From Pontibacter litorisediminis (GTDB taxonomy: Bacteria; Bacteroidota; Bacteroidia; Cytophagales; Hymenobacteraceae), in the NCBI RefSeq assembly GCF_029360645.1, contig NZ_JARDUA010000005.1, forward strand, positions 60,176 to 124,175: a DNA stretch of 64,000 nt, read 5' to 3'. Of this stretch, positions 34,568 to 44,474 are shown one piece after another; positions within the stretch are counted from its first letter, which is position 1; every line of letters begins with the position of its first letter. The notes beneath the pieces are model-generated. The model was given only the letters and a program-made list of their open reading frames with translations, searched no databases and was not told the origin of the DNA. The position numbers were made by a program, and so were the translations under genes.

Positions 34568-34722
34568 GTATGTCAGCGGTTAATTATCAATTAACAATTA
34601 TCAGGTAAAGCTTACGGAAGTATAGGCTAAGTTGGTTGATGAAGACAGGAGATAGGTTCATTAAACTATGTTTGTCCTCAATGGCCACTTAGGAAGCTTT
34701 TCTGGGTGACAAAAGATTTAAT

Positions 34723-35775
34723 CTAAAGTACCTTGATCAGCTTTTCGCTCTCCCGCTCCTTCAGCACGCCCAGCGGCTCCAGCTGTAGATTATACTTCCT
34801 AAATACCTGCAGCACTTCTTCACGTCCGGCTGGGTCAACAGCCACCAACAGGCCGCCGCTGGTTTGCGGGTCGCAGAGCAGGTGTTTCTGATTTGGGGTG
34901 AGCGCTGCTATTTTGTGGCCGTAGCTGTCGAAGTTGCGGTGGGTGCCGCCGGGTATAGCTTTCTGCGCCAGGTATTCCAGCGCCTCAGGTATCACCGGTA
35001 CTTGATCAAAGTATACTTCGGCGTTTAGGTTGCTGCCCTCGCACATCTCCGAGAGGTGGCCCAGCAGCCCAAAGCCCGTCACGTCGGTCATGGCTTTTAC
35101 CTGGGGCAACTGGCCTAGCTCTGCGCCTATCTTGTTCAGCTGCATCATCTGCTGCGGGGCCAGGTGCGCGTGCTCCGGCTTCAGTATAGCCTTTTTCTGG
35201 GCCGTGGAAAGAATGCCTACGCCGAGCGGTTTGGTTAAGTACAGCTCGCAGCCGGCGGTGGCGGTGTCGTTACGTTTCAGGTTCGGGATGTCGAGCAGGC
35301 CGGTTACGGCCAGGCCAAAGATAGGCTCAGGGCTGTCGATGCTGTGGCCGCCGGCTAAGGGTATGCCTGCCTCGTGGCAGATGCTGCGGCTCCCTTCTAT
35401 CACCAGTTTGGCCACCTCAGGGGCCAGTTTATCTATGGGCCAGCCTAGTACGGCAATGGCCATCATCGGGGTACCGCCCATGGCATACACATCCGAAATA
35501 GCGTTTGCCGACGCGATCCTGCCAAAGTCGTAGGCATCGTCCACTATCGGCATGAAGAAGTCGGTGGTGCTGATAACGGCGCGGTTGTTCCCGATGTCAT
35601 ACACAGCGGCATCGTCGCGGGAGCTGTTGCCCACCAACAGACGCTTTTCCTCTGGGTAAGTAACATCTGAGTGCAGGATGGCATCCAGCACTTTGGGCGA
35701 TATCTTGCAGCCGCAGCCGGCGCCGTGGCTGTATTGGGTAAGTTTTATAGGTTGGGCAGTTGTCGTCTCTTCCAT
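34723..35775 (-). CDS. selD: Selenide, water dikinase (selenophosphate synthase)
   Basis: Makes selenophosphate from selenide and ATP, the selenium donor for tRNA or protein. From ATG at 35775 the protein has 350 residues and opens much like E. coli Sel[16 protein letters not shown], with catalytic C21 and K24 (E. coli Cys17/Lys20). It carries cysteine, not selenocysteine. Further conserved blocks are [22 protein letters not shown] and [18 protein letters not shown]. An in-frame start at 35802 would overlap mnmH. The chosen start lies one base after the mnmH stop, so the two are tightly co-transcribed. Confidence 0.95.
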   Translation of the reverse strand: MEETTTAQPIKLTQYSHGAGCGCKISPKVLDAILHSDVTYPEEKRLLVGNSSRDDAAVYDIGNNRAVISTTDFFMPIVDDAYDFGRIASANAISDVYAMGGTPMMAIAVLGWPIDKLAPEVAKLVIEGSRSICHEAGIPLAGGHSIDSPEPIFGLAVTGLLDIPNLKRNDTATAGCELYLTKPLGVGILSTAQKKAILKPEHAHLAPQQMMQLNKIGAELGQLPQVKAMTDVTGFGLLGHLSEMCEGSNLNAEVYFDQVPVIPEALEYLAQKAIPGGTHRNFDSYGHKIAALTPNQKHLLCDPQTSGGLLVAVDPAGREEVLQVFRKYNLQLEPLGVLKERESEKLIKVL

Positions 35776-35776
35776 G

Positions 35777-36802
35777 TTAAAGCAGCTTATGTTGTTTTGC
35801 AAACGCCACCACCAGGGCAGCGTTTTCTTCGGGATTTAAACCAGGCAGTTCCAGCGGCAGCACCTGCTGCTTTTTGGCCAGGTCGTAGGTATAGGCTTTG
35901 TCGTAGTAGGAGAGGGCGATGCTCACCATTTTCTCCATGTCACCTGCCTCAATGGCGACTATCGCTTCTTTGGTAGCCAGGCCGCCGAGGCGCTTCCTTA
36001 TCCTAAGTATAGAGGCCTCCAGTACGCTTTTCTCGGTGCGGCAGTACTCGTGCGCCAGTTTCTGTACCCGTAGCTGGCGTGGCACCTGCAGGACAACGGT
36101 AGGGGCTTGCTGCATTCGGTCGAAGAGCGGCTTGGGCATCTGTACACGGCCTATACTTAAACTCTCGTCTTCCAGCCACAGCGGCTGCTCCTGGTTTAGC
36201 TTCAGGAGCTCCATTCCCAGCAGGTTCTCGAAATGCTCTGTGCTGGGTTGCGGCGGCATGCCTATACTTCCAAAGGCAGAGCCTTTGTGGCTGGCTAACC
36301 CCTCCAGGTCTACAGTTTGCTGACCGAGCTGCTGCAGGTGGGGCAGCAGGTCTGTCTTACCGCTGCCGGTGAGGCCGCTCAGTACCAGCAGCCTGCGTGG
36401 CTTCTCAAACTGCTCGTGCATCAGGCGGCGGTATGCCTTATAGCCTCCTTTCAGCAAGTGTACTTTATAGCCCGAGAAGCCCAGCAACCAGGCCATGGCG
36501 CTACTGCGCATGCCCCCGCGCCAGCAGTGCACCAGCAGTTCTTTGTCTTTGGCCAACTGCTCCGCCTCCTGCACAAACCGCGACATCTTCGGCCCGAACA
36601 AATCAAGGCCGATTAGCACCGCCGGGTCGTGGCCCTGCTGTTTGTAGGCAGTGCCCACCACGGCACGTTCGGCATCATCAAAAATTGGAAAGGAGTGCGC
36701 CGACGGGATGTGACCCACGGCATACTCTTTGGGAGCCCGCACATCCAGCACGGGCAGCTGCTCGGCTTTCTGCAGAAACTCTTGTATGCTGATGCTGTTC
36801 AT
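35777..36802 (-). CDS. mnmH: tRNA 2-selenouridine synthase
   Basis: Uses selenophosphate to turn 2-thiouridine at the tRNA wobble position into 2-selenouridine. The 341-residue protein has an N-terminal rhodanese domain with catalytic C93 in [11 protein letters not shown] and a C-terminal P-loop domain with GLTGSGKT (143-150). It is the direct user of SelD product and sits between pdxJ (3-base gap) and selD. No selA, selB or tRNA-Sec is in view, so this selenium pathway may serve only tRNA modification. Confidence 0.95.
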   Translation of the reverse strand: MNSISIQEFLQKAEQLPVLDVRAPKEYAVGHIPSAHSFPIFDDAERAVVGTAYKQQGHDPAVLIGLDLFGPKMSRFVQEAEQLAKDKELLVHCWRGGMRSSAMAWLLGFSGYKVHLLKGGYKAYRRLMHEQFEKPRRLLVLSGLTGSGKTDLLPHLQQLGQQTVDLEGLASHKGSAFGSIGMPPQPSTEHFENLLGMELLKLNQEQPLWLEDESLSIGRVQMPKPLFDRMQQAPTVVLQVPRQLRVQKLAHEYCRTEKSVLEASILRIRKRLGGLATKEAIVAIEAGDMEKMVSIALSYYDKAYTYDLAKKQQVLPLELPGLNPEENAALVVAFAKQHKLL

Positions 36803-36805
36803 CGC

Positions 36806-37519
36806 TTACTTCAGCTGGCGCAGGTACAGCTGTATCGTGTTTTCCAGGCCAAAGTATAAGGCATCGCAGATCAGGGCGTGGCCGATGCTCACCTCCAACA
36901 GTCCTGGCAGTGTTTCCTTCAGGTACTTGAGGTTGTCCAGGTCCAGGTCGTGGCCGGCGTTCAGGCCAAGGCCGAACTCCTGTGCCTTCTGTGCCGCTTT
37001 TAAGAAGGGTGCAATGGCTTTCTCCCGATCCTGGTGGTAGCCAACGGCATAGGTCTCCGTGTATAGCTCCACGCGGTCTGTGTCCACCAAGGCGGCGCCC
37101 TCTATCATCCCCTCGTCCGGGTTCACGAAAATGGAGGTGCGGATGCCGTGCTCCTTTAAATCAAGGATCACATCGGTCAGGAAATCCTTGTGCCGGATGG
37201 TGTCCCAACCGGCGTTGGAAGTAATGGCGTCGGGTGCGTCGGGTACGAGAGTAGCCTGCGCGGGGCGCACTTCCTTAACCAGTTTCAGGAACTCTGGCGT
37301 GGGATTTCCCTCGATGTTGAATTCAGTGGTTACCACCTCCTTCAGGTCGTACACATCGCGGTAGCGAATGTGGCGCTCGTCGGGGCGCGGGTGCACCGTG
37401 ATGCCCTGTGCGCCGAAGCGCTCGCAGTCTTTGGCCGCCTGCACTACATTTGGCCTGTCGCCGCCGCGGGCGTTCCGCAGCGTGGCTATTTTGTTTATAT
37501 TTACACTCAGTTTCGTCAT
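36806..37519 (-). CDS. pdxJ: Pyridoxine 5'-phosphate synthase
   Basis: Condenses 3-amino-2-oxopropyl phosphate with deoxyxylulose phosphate in the DXP-dependent vitamin B6 pathway. The 237-residue TIM barrel shows [47 protein letters not shown]-like QATLVPD, FVNPDEG and [13 protein letters not shown], all PdxJ signatures. First gene of the minus-strand pdxJ-mnmH-selD operon. Confidence 0.96.
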   Translation of the reverse strand: MTKLSVNINKIATLRNARGGDRPNVVQAAKDCERFGAQGITVHPRPDERHIRYRDVYDLKEVVTTEFNIEGNPTPEFLKLVKEVRPAQATLVPDAPDAITSNAGWDTIRHKDFLTDVILDLKEHGIRTSIFVNPDEGMIEGAALVDTDRVELYTETYAVGYHQDREKAIAPFLKAAQKAQEFGLGLNAGHDLDLDNLKYLKETLPGLLEVSIGHALICDALYFGLENTIQLYLRQLK

Positions 37520-37680
37520 GGCGCTGTTCCTGGGCCTGGGCCCTATTTCATCTTACGTAAATAGAATGACTAAATTAGTGGAATTTTGTTTAAGATGACA
37601 GCCTGCTGCGGCAGCCGCACAAGCAGGCAGCCACGTAAGCATAAGCACTTCAACCAGATAAAAGTATAAATCGAAAAACT

Positions 37681-38142
37681 ATGACTCTAAAACAACGCGT
37701 TGACGCCGACATCAAACAGGCGATGTTGGCTAAAGATAAAGCCCGCCTGCAGGCCCTAAGAAGTATAAAGTCTCAGATCATGCTGGCCGAGACCGAGAAA
37801 GGCGGCACTGAAGGCATAGACCCTGCCACCGAGATGAAGCTGCTGACCAAGGCCGCCAAGCAACGCCGCGAGTCGGCGGAGCTCTACGCCCAGCAGGGCC
37901 GTGCCGACCTGGAGCAGGTGGAGCTGGCAGAGCTGGCCGTGATTGAGGAGTACCTGCCCAAGCAGTTGGACGAGGGAGACCTGCGCACCCGCTTGGTAGA
38001 GATTATCCAGCGTGTAGGCGCAACCGGCCCGTCCGACATGGGCAAGGTGATGGGTGTGGCCACCAAAGAGCTAGCCGGGCAGGCCGATGGGCGCGCGATC
38101 TCACAGACCGTGGGCGAGCTGCTGAATAACACCGATTTTTAA
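37681..38142 (+). CDS. GatB/YqeY domain-containing protein
   Basis: A 153-residue protein made only of the helical YqeY domain found at the end of GatB (LKQRVDADIKQAMLAKDKARLQALR; PKQLDEGDLRTRLVEII; DMGKVMGVATKELAGQADGRAIS). Stand-alone members may bind tRNA, but their role is unsettled. AAGTATAA copies lie before the start (about 37663), inside (about 37770, as Arg-Ser-Ile-Lys) and right at the stop (38140). A hairpin at about 38152-38190 without a T run follows. Confidence 0.88.
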   Translation: MTLKQRVDADIKQAMLAKDKARLQALRSIKSQIMLAETEKGGTEGIDPATEMKLLTKAAKQRRESAELYAQQGRADLEQVELAELAVIEEYLPKQLDEGDLRTRLVEIIQRVGATGPSDMGKVMGVATKELAGQADGRAISQTVGELLNNTDF

Positions 38143-38270
38143 AGTATAACTGGCAGCTGTTGCCGCTCTCCTTCCGCGGCGGTAACAGCTGTAACTCTTA
38201 GGCAGCTGATGGCATGGCTATAGGTGCCTAAAAAGTATGAAGTATTGCTACTTCCACCCTTTTTATAGAT

Positions 38271-38789
38271 ATGAGTACGTTTGATTTTTTTCTGGCGATC
38301 CCAATTGCCTATGGTGCCTTTATGGGCTTCCGGAAAGGGCTGCTGCTAGAGCTGGTGTCGTTGGTGGCGCTGGTGCTGGCCATACTAGGCGGCCTGAAAC
38401 TACTGGACACAGCCCTGCCCCTGATGGCGGGCTTTATTGGCGATGCACACGGCCTGTTGCCGTACGTAACATTCCTGGTGGTGTTCGTGGGCATTATCCT
38501 GCTCATTCACCTGGGCGGCCTGTTGCTCAAGAAAGTGATCGACTTCACGCCGTTTGGTCTGTTCGACAACGTGCTGGGGAGCATACTAGGAGCCCTGAAG
38601 TGGTGCCTGGCCCTGAGCCTGCTGCTCTACGTATCGGAAATGGCGGGCATCAGTGTCTCAAAAGATACGGCAGATGCCTCTATGGTGTACCCGGTGGTGC
38701 TTAAAACCACGCCCTACGCCCTCGACATCCTGAGCTATGTGCTCCCGTTCATCAAGGCGCTCATTACCTCGCTGCGGCAACACTTTTAA
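38271..38789 (+). CDS. CvpA family membrane protein
   Basis: A 172-residue inner-membrane protein with four hydrophobic segments (about 3-20, 28-48, 63-85, 98-120) and the GFRKGLLLELVSLVALVLAILGG opening typical of CvpA/colicin V production proteins. Its true function in the cell is unclear; families are linked to envelope stress or transport. Ends just before an inverted-repeat intergenic element. Confidence 0.82.
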   Translation: MSTFDFFLAIPIAYGAFMGFRKGLLLELVSLVALVLAILGGLKLLDTALPLMAGFIGDAHGLLPYVTFLVVFVGIILLIHLGGLLLKKVIDFTPFGLFDNVLGSILGALKWCLALSLLLYVSEMAGISVSKDTADASMVYPVVLKTTPYALDILSYVLPFIKALITSLRQHF

Positions 38790-38965
38790 GAATTTAGGAG
38801 TTGGGGAGTTAGAACGTTTAGGAGTTAATCATGTAAAGTATAAGTGTTTGTTTTACCCTACAGGTAAATAAATTTTAAAAGCTACTGCAGCAAAGTATAA
38901 ACCGATTGTAACTTTTCGCACTCCTAAACTCTCTAACTCCTAAACTCCCAAATTCTTTAACTCCC
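38789..38965. repeat. Intergenic element with related inverted ends
   Basis: The left end (38793-38828) is of the type TTTAGGAGTTGGGGAGTTAG. The right end (38921-38964) is of the opposite sense, CTCCTAAACTCTCTAACTCC, and stops one base before the ATG of the next gene. The 90-bp middle contains AAGTATAA twice (about 38836 and 38892). The layout resembles a small MITE-like or hairpin element. No transposase is present. Confidence 0.5.
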
Positions 38966-39535
38966 ATGCTTCTCCTGCTCGATAACTTCGACTCGTTTAC
39001 CTATAACCTGGTGGATTACTTTGGTAGGCTGGGGGTGGAGGTGCAGGTGGTGCGCAACGATGTGCCGCTGCAGGAACTGCAGAAGCTGCCCATAGCAGCA
39101 GTGGTGTTGTCGCCGGGACCAGGCACGCCCGAGGGAGCCGGGAGCATGATGGAGGTGATCCGCTACTACCACAGCCGCGTGCCGATGCTAGGTATTTGCC
39201 TGGGGCACCAGGCGCTGGGCGAGTTCTTTGGGGCGAAACTGGAGAAGGGGCTAAAGCCGATGCACGGCAAGATCTCAGAGATAACCTGTGAGCAGGATCC
39301 GATTTTTGATGGGTTGCTGGCAAGCATGCCCGTGGTACGCTATCACTCGCTGGTGCTGCGCCACACACCCGAAAGTATAAAGCCCTTGGCACACACGCAG
39401 GAGGGCGAATTGATGGCCTTTCGCCACAGGGAGCTGCCGCTGTACGCGCTGCAGTTCCACCCGGAGGCGGCCCTTACTACTTATGGGCTACAGATGCTCC
39501 AAAATTGGCTTACAATTGCTAATATTGCACGTTAA
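38966..39535 (+). CDS. Anthranilate / aminodeoxychorismate synthase glutamine amidotransferase
   Basis: A 189-residue class I amidotransferase that feeds ammonia to a chorismate-using partner. The start LLLLDNFDSFTYNLVDYF and catalytic C78 in GICLGHQ with H165/E167 in QFHPEA are complete. It could be TrpG or PabA; many bacteria share one protein for both. No trpE or pabB is next to it. The start codon directly follows a repeat element, leaving no room for a normal ribosome-binding site. Confidence 0.9.
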   Translation: MLLLLDNFDSFTYNLVDYFGRLGVEVQVVRNDVPLQELQKLPIAAVVLSPGPGTPEGAGSMMEVIRYYHSRVPMLGICLGHQALGEFFGAKLEKGLKPMHGKISEITCEQDPIFDGLLASMPVVRYHSLVLRHTPESIKPLAHTQEGELMAFRHRELPLYALQFHPEAALTTYGLQMLQNWLTIANIAR

Positions 39536-39586
39536 CTCTATCCTTAGAGGCAAAAACACGTTTCTTTTATAAAGTTTTTTCGATTC

Positions 39587-40363
39587 ATGGATTTACAAGT
39601 CAAACAAGAAGGAGAATATCAGTATATTGATGAGGGAGAAGGAGAAGTGCTGCTGTTGCTGCACGGGCTTTTCGGAGCGCTCAGTAACTGGAACGGCGTT
39701 GTAGACCATTTCTCGAAAAACTACCGTGTGGTTATCCCCCTGATGCCGATCTATGAAATGGCCCTGCACAAGGCGGGCGTGCCGGGGTTGGTAAATTTTG
39801 TGGAAGGCTTCGTGAAGTTCAAGAAACTAAAAGAACTGACACTGCTGGGCAACTCGCTGGGCGGCCATGTGGGGCTGGTTTATACTTTGAACAACCCAAG
39901 CATGGTGAAGCGCCTGGTGCTGACCGGCAGCTCCGGCCTGTTCGAAGACTCCATGGGCGGCTCCTTTCCGAAGCGCGGCAACTATGAGTATGTGGAGGAA
40001 CGCGTGGGCTACACGTTCTATGACCCGAAAACAGCCACCAAGGAGCTGGTGGACGAGGTATTCTCCATCACCAACAGCAATGCCAAGTGCCTGCGTATTA
40101 TCGCAATCGCCAAGTCGGCGCAGCGACACAACATGGCCAAGGATATCACAAACATTAAGGTGCCTACGTTGTTAATCTGGGGGTTGAACGACACGATCAC
40201 TCCGCCTCTTGTGGCCTATGAGTTTAACAGGCTCATCGAGAACTCCGAGTTATACTTTATCGATAAGTGCGGACATGCGCCAATGATGGAACATCCGGAG
40301 AAGTTTAACAGTATCTTAGAGAAATATTTAGAGAGAACACCGATAACCGTCTCATCCGTATGA
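39587..40363 (+). CDS. Alpha/beta hydrolase
   Basis: A 258-residue hydrolase with HGLFGALSNW (oxyanion hole), nucleophile Ser in GNSLGG (about 89), an Asp in WGLNDTITP and the His in CGHAPMMEHPE. A 4-base ATGA overlap with the CBS gene points to an operon that runs into the envelope cluster. Substrate unknown. Confidence 0.85.
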   Translation: MDLQVKQEGEYQYIDEGEGEVLLLLHGLFGALSNWNGVVDHFSKNYRVVIPLMPIYEMALHKAGVPGLVNFVEGFVKFKKLKELTLLGNSLGGHVGLVYTLNNPSMVKRLVLTGSSGLFEDSMGGSFPKRGNYEYVEERVGYTFYDPKTATKELVDEVFSITNSNAKCLRIIAIAKSAQRHNMAKDITNIKVPTLLIWGLNDTITPPLVAYEFNRLIENSELYFIDKCGHAPMMEHPEKFNSILEKYLERTPITVSSV

Positions 40364-41025
40364 TCGCAGAAGAACTCATCAACCAAATGATTCCGCCGCT
40401 GAAGCTCTACGACACCGTGGACAAGGCTTTGCGCTGGATGGATGAGTTCCGCGTAAATGAGCTGCCGGTGGTAAGCAACCGCAAGTACATGGGCCTTGCC
40501 ACGGAGCTGAACCTGATTGAGCTGCCCGACCGTGTCCGCCAGCTAAAGGATCTGGAGCTGGAGTACAAGGAGGTGCACGTGCAGGGAAACCAGCACTTCT
40601 ACGATGTGATGGAGGCCGCCATCAAGAACAAGATACAGGTGGTGCCCGTGCTCGACGAGGAGCAGGACTACATGGGCGTGATCACCATAAACGATACCTT
40701 GGCAGCCTTTGGGCAGATGTCGGCCCTGCAAGGCAACGGAAGTATATTGGTGCTCTCCATGGCCGAGCGCGACTATTCGTTGAGCCAGATCAGCCGCCTG
40801 ATAGAGGAGGAGAACGTGAAGATACTGAGCGCCTATGTCTCGCCGGACGAACTCGACCCCTACAAGATAAAGCTGACGCTGAAGCTTAATACCACCGACC
40901 TAAGCCGCATTATCGCCACTTTGGAGCGCTTCGAGTACCGCATCACGGCTCAGTTTAACGACAATACCGAGTATGACGTGGGCCGCGACCGCCTCGATAT
41001 GCTCTTCAAGTACCTCGACCTCTAA
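40360..41025 (+). CDS. CBS-domain protein
   Basis: A 221-residue protein with two CBS motifs (about 5-55 and 70-125: VVSNRKYMGLATE and VVPVLDEEQDYMGVITINDTL) that probably sense an adenine nucleotide. An ACT-like C-terminal part follows (ILVLSMAERDYSLSQISRLIEEENVKILS). It overlaps both neighbours (4 and 1 bases), so translation is likely coupled. A regulator inside an envelope operon is a reasonable but unproven reading. Confidence 0.8.
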   Translation: MIAEELINQMIPPLKLYDTVDKALRWMDEFRVNELPVVSNRKYMGLATELNLIELPDRVRQLKDLELEYKEVHVQGNQHFYDVMEAAIKNKIQVVPVLDEEQDYMGVITINDTLAAFGQMSALQGNGSILVLSMAERDYSLSQISRLIEEENVKILSAYVSPDELDPYKIKLTLKLNTTDLSRIIATLERFEYRITAQFNDNTEYDVGRDRLDMLFKYLDL

Positions 41026-42425
41026 TGCCAGCGCAAATGCCGTTGCGCGTTTTCCTGCTTATACTTATACTTTTTTCCGGAGCCGCCGTGCTGGCCGACC
41101 CCTGCGCCGTCCCTGCCGTGGTGGTGGCTGATATCAGCCTTGCAGGCAACGAGACCACCAAAAGCCAGGTCATGCTGCGCGAGCTCACTTTTGCCCCTGG
41201 CGATACCGTGCCGGCCGAAGCGCTGGAGCCGCTGCTGCAGGAGAACCAAACGCGCCTGCTCAACCTGCGCCTCTTTCACCACGTGAACTATACTTACACC
41301 TGCTCCGATGGGCAGGTGCGGGTGCAATATGAGGTGCAGGAGCGCTTTTACCTGTATCCCATCCCCATCTTCGACTTTGCCGACCGTAACTTTAACGCCT
41401 GGCTGGAGAAAAAAGACTGGAGCCGGATAGATTACGGCCTGAACCTGGTGCGCCGCAACTTCAGGGGGCGCAACGAAGAGGTGCGCGTGCGGGTGCAGCG
41501 GGGTTTCAACAAGCGCCTGGAGCTGGGTTACCGCATTCCTTACATTTGGCGCAGGCACAACCTCGGCGCCGATTTCTCGGTAGCCGACTACCGCAGCCGC
41601 ACCATCAGTTACACCAATCTAAACAACAAGCAGCGTTTTTTTGAGCAGGAGAGCGGCATGCCTATCCGGCGCACCTCCGTATCGGCAGCACTGGTGCACC
41701 GGCAGAACGTGCAGCGGCAGTCGGGGCTGCGGCTCTCCTTTCTTGATGAGCACATCTCCGACTCCGTAACGCTGCTGAACCCCGACTACTACCGCAATGC
41801 GGAGCAGGAGCGGCAGTACCTGCGGCTGGAGCTCTACCGGGTTGTCAACCGCCGGAACGATTTCGCTTACCCCACGGCAGGTAGTTATTTCGAAGCGATT
41901 CTTTCCCAGACGATGTTTTTAAAGAACTCAGGCGCTCCGTTTACCGCCGCGCGCGCCAAGTACGTTCAGTACGTGCCGCTTTCAGAAAAATATACCTATA
42001 TGGCGGGAGCGGAGGGGCAGCTGCGATTGGCCGGCCGGCATGCCTTCGCCGATAACATAGCCCTGGGCTATCGCTCCTATGTGCGTGGTTATGAACTGTA
42101 CGTGGTGGGGGGGCAGCATTACGGGCTTTTTAAGCAGGGCCTTTCCAGGCAAGTGCTGGATATTCAAAGTATAAACCTTACATTTATAGATAACCCGAAG
42201 TTCAACCGCATCCCGCTGGCGCTCTACCTTAATGCGTTTACAGATGCCGGCTACGTGGTGGATAATGTTTTCGAGAAGCAGAACCCGCTTACCAACCGCC
42301 TCTTGCTGGGCAGCGGTCTGGGGCTGCACGCGGTAACTTTTTACGATATAGTGCTGCGGCTGGAGTATACCCTGAACCGCGAAGGAGACAGAGGGATGTA
42401 CTTTAGCGCGAGGTTTCCTTTTTAA
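41025..42425 (+). CDS. POTRA-containing Omp85-like outer-membrane protein
   Basis: A 466-residue protein with signal peptide (LRVFLLILILFSGAAVLA, cleavage near residue 25) and one clear POTRA-like domain (ADISLAGNETTKSQVMLRELTFAPGD ... YEVQERFYLYP, about 33-110). A barrel follows that contains the VRGYEL motif expected in the barrel loop of Omp85 proteins and ends YFSARFPF. It is shorter than BamA or TamA and may help insert or secrete a restricted set of proteins. The cluster also contains BamA and Skp. Confidence 0.8.
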   Translation: MPAQMPLRVFLLILILFSGAAVLADPCAVPAVVVADISLAGNETTKSQVMLRELTFAPGDTVPAEALEPLLQENQTRLLNLRLFHHVNYTYTCSDGQVRVQYEVQERFYLYPIPIFDFADRNFNAWLEKKDWSRIDYGLNLVRRNFRGRNEEVRVRVQRGFNKRLELGYRIPYIWRRHNLGADFSVADYRSRTISYTNLNNKQRFFEQESGMPIRRTSVSAALVHRQNVQRQSGLRLSFLDEHISDSVTLLNPDYYRNAEQERQYLRLELYRVVNRRNDFAYPTAGSYFEAILSQTMFLKNSGAPFTAARAKYVQYVPLSEKYTYMAGAEGQLRLAGRHAFADNIALGYRSYVRGYELYVVGGQHYGLFKQGLSRQVLDIQSINLTFIDNPKFNRIPLALYLNAFTDAGYVVDNVFEKQNPLTNRLLLGSGLGLHAVTFYDIVLRLEYTLNREGDRGMYFSARFPF

Positions 42426-42435
42426 TACGAATACT

Positions 42436-43323
42436 ATGAAAATAGCCATACTTGGTAAACCCTTCACCGACGACATCACCCCCTTTATCCAGGCGCTCTT
42501 CGATGAGTTGCAGCGCCGCAAGGCGCAGCTTTGCCTGGTGGAGCATTTCGAGCTGTACCTGAAAAACACCATTAACCTGCCCACAGGTATAGAAACCTTC
42601 CGGCGTGGCGACAAGCTGCAGGGGGTGGATGTGGTGCTGAGCATTGGCGGCGATGGAACGCTGCTGGATACAGTAACCTATGTTGGGGCGCAGCAACTCC
42701 CTATACTTGGCATAAACACTGGCCGTCTCGGCTTCTTGGCTACTATCCCCTACGATAGCATAAACGTGGCGCTGGACGCGCTTTACAAAGGGCACTACAC
42801 CCTGGATGACCGCGCCTTGATCCACGTGGACTCTGACCAGGAAGTTTTCAGCGGCATAAACTTTGGGCTGAATGAGTTCAGCGTACTTAAGCGCGATACC
42901 TCGTCCATGATAGTGGCGCATACGTATATAGATGGTGAATATTTAAACTCCTACTGGGGCGATGGCCTGGTAGTGGCTACGCCTACCGGATCCACAGGGT
43001 ACTCACTAAGCTGTGGTGGGCCATTGGTGCTGCCTCAGACCAACAATTTCGTTATTTCGCCCGTATGTCCGCATAACCTTAACGTGCGGCCCATGATTGT
43101 GTCTGACCGCAGCGTGATTTCATTTGAGGTGGAAGGGCGCAGCAGCAGTTACCTGGCTGCGCTAGACTCTAGGTCTACCCCGGTGGATATGAACGTGCAG
43201 CTGGCCGTGCGGAGGGAGTCTTTTGTGGCTAGATTGGTAAAGCTGCACCACGTAAACTTTTTATCGACATTACGGAGCAAGCTGAACTGGGGGCTTGACA
43301 AGCGGAATAGCATCATAAAATAA
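42436..43323 (+). CDS. nadK: NAD kinase
   Basis: Phosphorylates NAD to NADP in the cytoplasm. The 295-residue protein has GGDGT at 71-75, NEFSVLKRDTSSM, and GDGLVVATPTGSTGYS with the conserved substrate-binding residues. Normal length. It sits 10 bp after the Omp85-like gene in a conserved-looking Cytophagales cluster. Confidence 0.96.
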   Translation: MKIAILGKPFTDDITPFIQALFDELQRRKAQLCLVEHFELYLKNTINLPTGIETFRRGDKLQGVDVVLSIGGDGTLLDTVTYVGAQQLPILGINTGRLGFLATIPYDSINVALDALYKGHYTLDDRALIHVDSDQEVFSGINFGLNEFSVLKRDTSSMIVAHTYIDGEYLNSYWGDGLVVATPTGSTGYSLSCGGPLVLPQTNNFVISPVCPHNLNVRPMIVSDRSVISFEVEGRSSSYLAALDSRSTPVDMNVQLAVRRESFVARLVKLHHVNFLSTLRSKLNWGLDKRNSIIK

Positions 43324-43441
43324 TATTAAATATATCTGTTATATTATTTTATTAATCATCTATTCTGTTTATTTTTGGCTTCTATTAATTTGGGGTGAAT
43401 ACAAGCTCGCTGATACGCTACCTTTTATATATTTCTCTATT

Positions 43442-44428
43442 ATGAAGAAACTTTGTACTCTTGTTTTGACGCTTGGAATTATGCTTACTCTTGTCGCGCC
43501 GGACGCCGAAGCACAGCGTTGGACAAAGCGTAAGCAGTACGCAACGGTAGGCTTTTCTTTGGGTGCCATGAACTACTTCGGTGATATCGTGCCGCAGCCG
43601 GACTTTACCAGCTTCCGTTTCAAGTCTACCAGACCAAGCGCTAGCATTAGCTATTCTTACCGTTTCGCACCGCGCTTTTCCTACCGCGTGGGGTTCACAT
43701 GGGGGCGTATCACGGGCGATGATGCACTGAGCGCCTCGCAGAATGAGGGTGAGAACAGAGGACGCTTCGGCAGAAACCTTTCTTTCAGAAATGATATAAA
43801 AGAGCTGAGTGCGGTAGCTATCGTGGACTTGTTCGAGAACCGCAGCACGTTCCAGCGCCGCCCTGACTTTGTGCCGTATGGCTTTGCGGGGGTGGCTGTA
43901 ATGCACCATAACCCGAAAGCCTATTATGAAAGTGGCTCGCAAGGAAATTTAGGTAATGCTGATATTGCAACAGGTTGGTATGAGTTGCAACCTTTGGGTA
44001 CCGAAGGACAGTATGCTGCAGGAGGCGATTACCCAGAACCGTACAAACGTGTGCAAATTGCTATTCCATTTGGTTTGGGTGTGCGCTACAAGATCGATAG
44101 ATACTGGGACTTAAGCCTGGAAGTTGGCTGGAGGAAAACCTTTACAGACTATTTGGATGACGTAAGTACAAGCTATGCCTCAAAAGCTAATATCCTTGCT
44201 GGAGGCGGCGAAAACCCCACCGCGGCAGCGATCCTTTCTGACAGAAGTGCCGGTTCAGGTTTTACAACACTACCTGACCCAAGTGGCACGCCTTATGATA
44301 TTGTAAGGGGCTATGGAAGTGACGGGCAGCAGAGAGGCGAGCGCTCCGATGATGACTGGTACATCACTACAGGCTTAACAATAAACTATATTTTAACGCC
44401 ACGCATCAGAAGTCCGAAGTTTAGATAA
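43442..44428 (+). CDS. DUF6089 outer-membrane beta-barrel protein 1
   Basis: A 328-residue protein with signal peptide to about AEAQ (residue 24), then YATVGFSLGAMNYFGDI and alternating strands (ISYSYRFAPRFSYRVGFTWGRITGDD; IPFGLGVRYKIDRYWDLSLEVGWRKTFTDYLDDVS). These match the DUF6089 family of Bacteroidota. Probably a small outer-membrane barrel. It is tandem with a homologue 46 bp downstream. Confidence 0.8.
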   Translation: MKKLCTLVLTLGIMLTLVAPDAEAQRWTKRKQYATVGFSLGAMNYFGDIVPQPDFTSFRFKSTRPSASISYSYRFAPRFSYRVGFTWGRITGDDALSASQNEGENRGRFGRNLSFRNDIKELSAVAIVDLFENRSTFQRRPDFVPYGFAGVAVMHHNPKAYYESGSQGNLGNADIATGWYELQPLGTEGQYAAGGDYPEPYKRVQIAIPFGLGVRYKIDRYWDLSLEVGWRKTFTDYLDDVSTSYASKANILAGGGENPTAAAILSDRSAGSGFTTLPDPSGTPYDIVRGYGSDGQQRGERSDDDWYITTGLTINYILTPRIRSPKFR

Positions 44429-44474
44429 TAGAACGGACAGCGGCTGCGTTGTTCAACTAAACTTTGCATATTAC

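Noticed and set aside
34723..35802. Selenocysteine in SelD
   Set aside because: The active-site position is a normal cysteine codon and there is no in-frame TGA.
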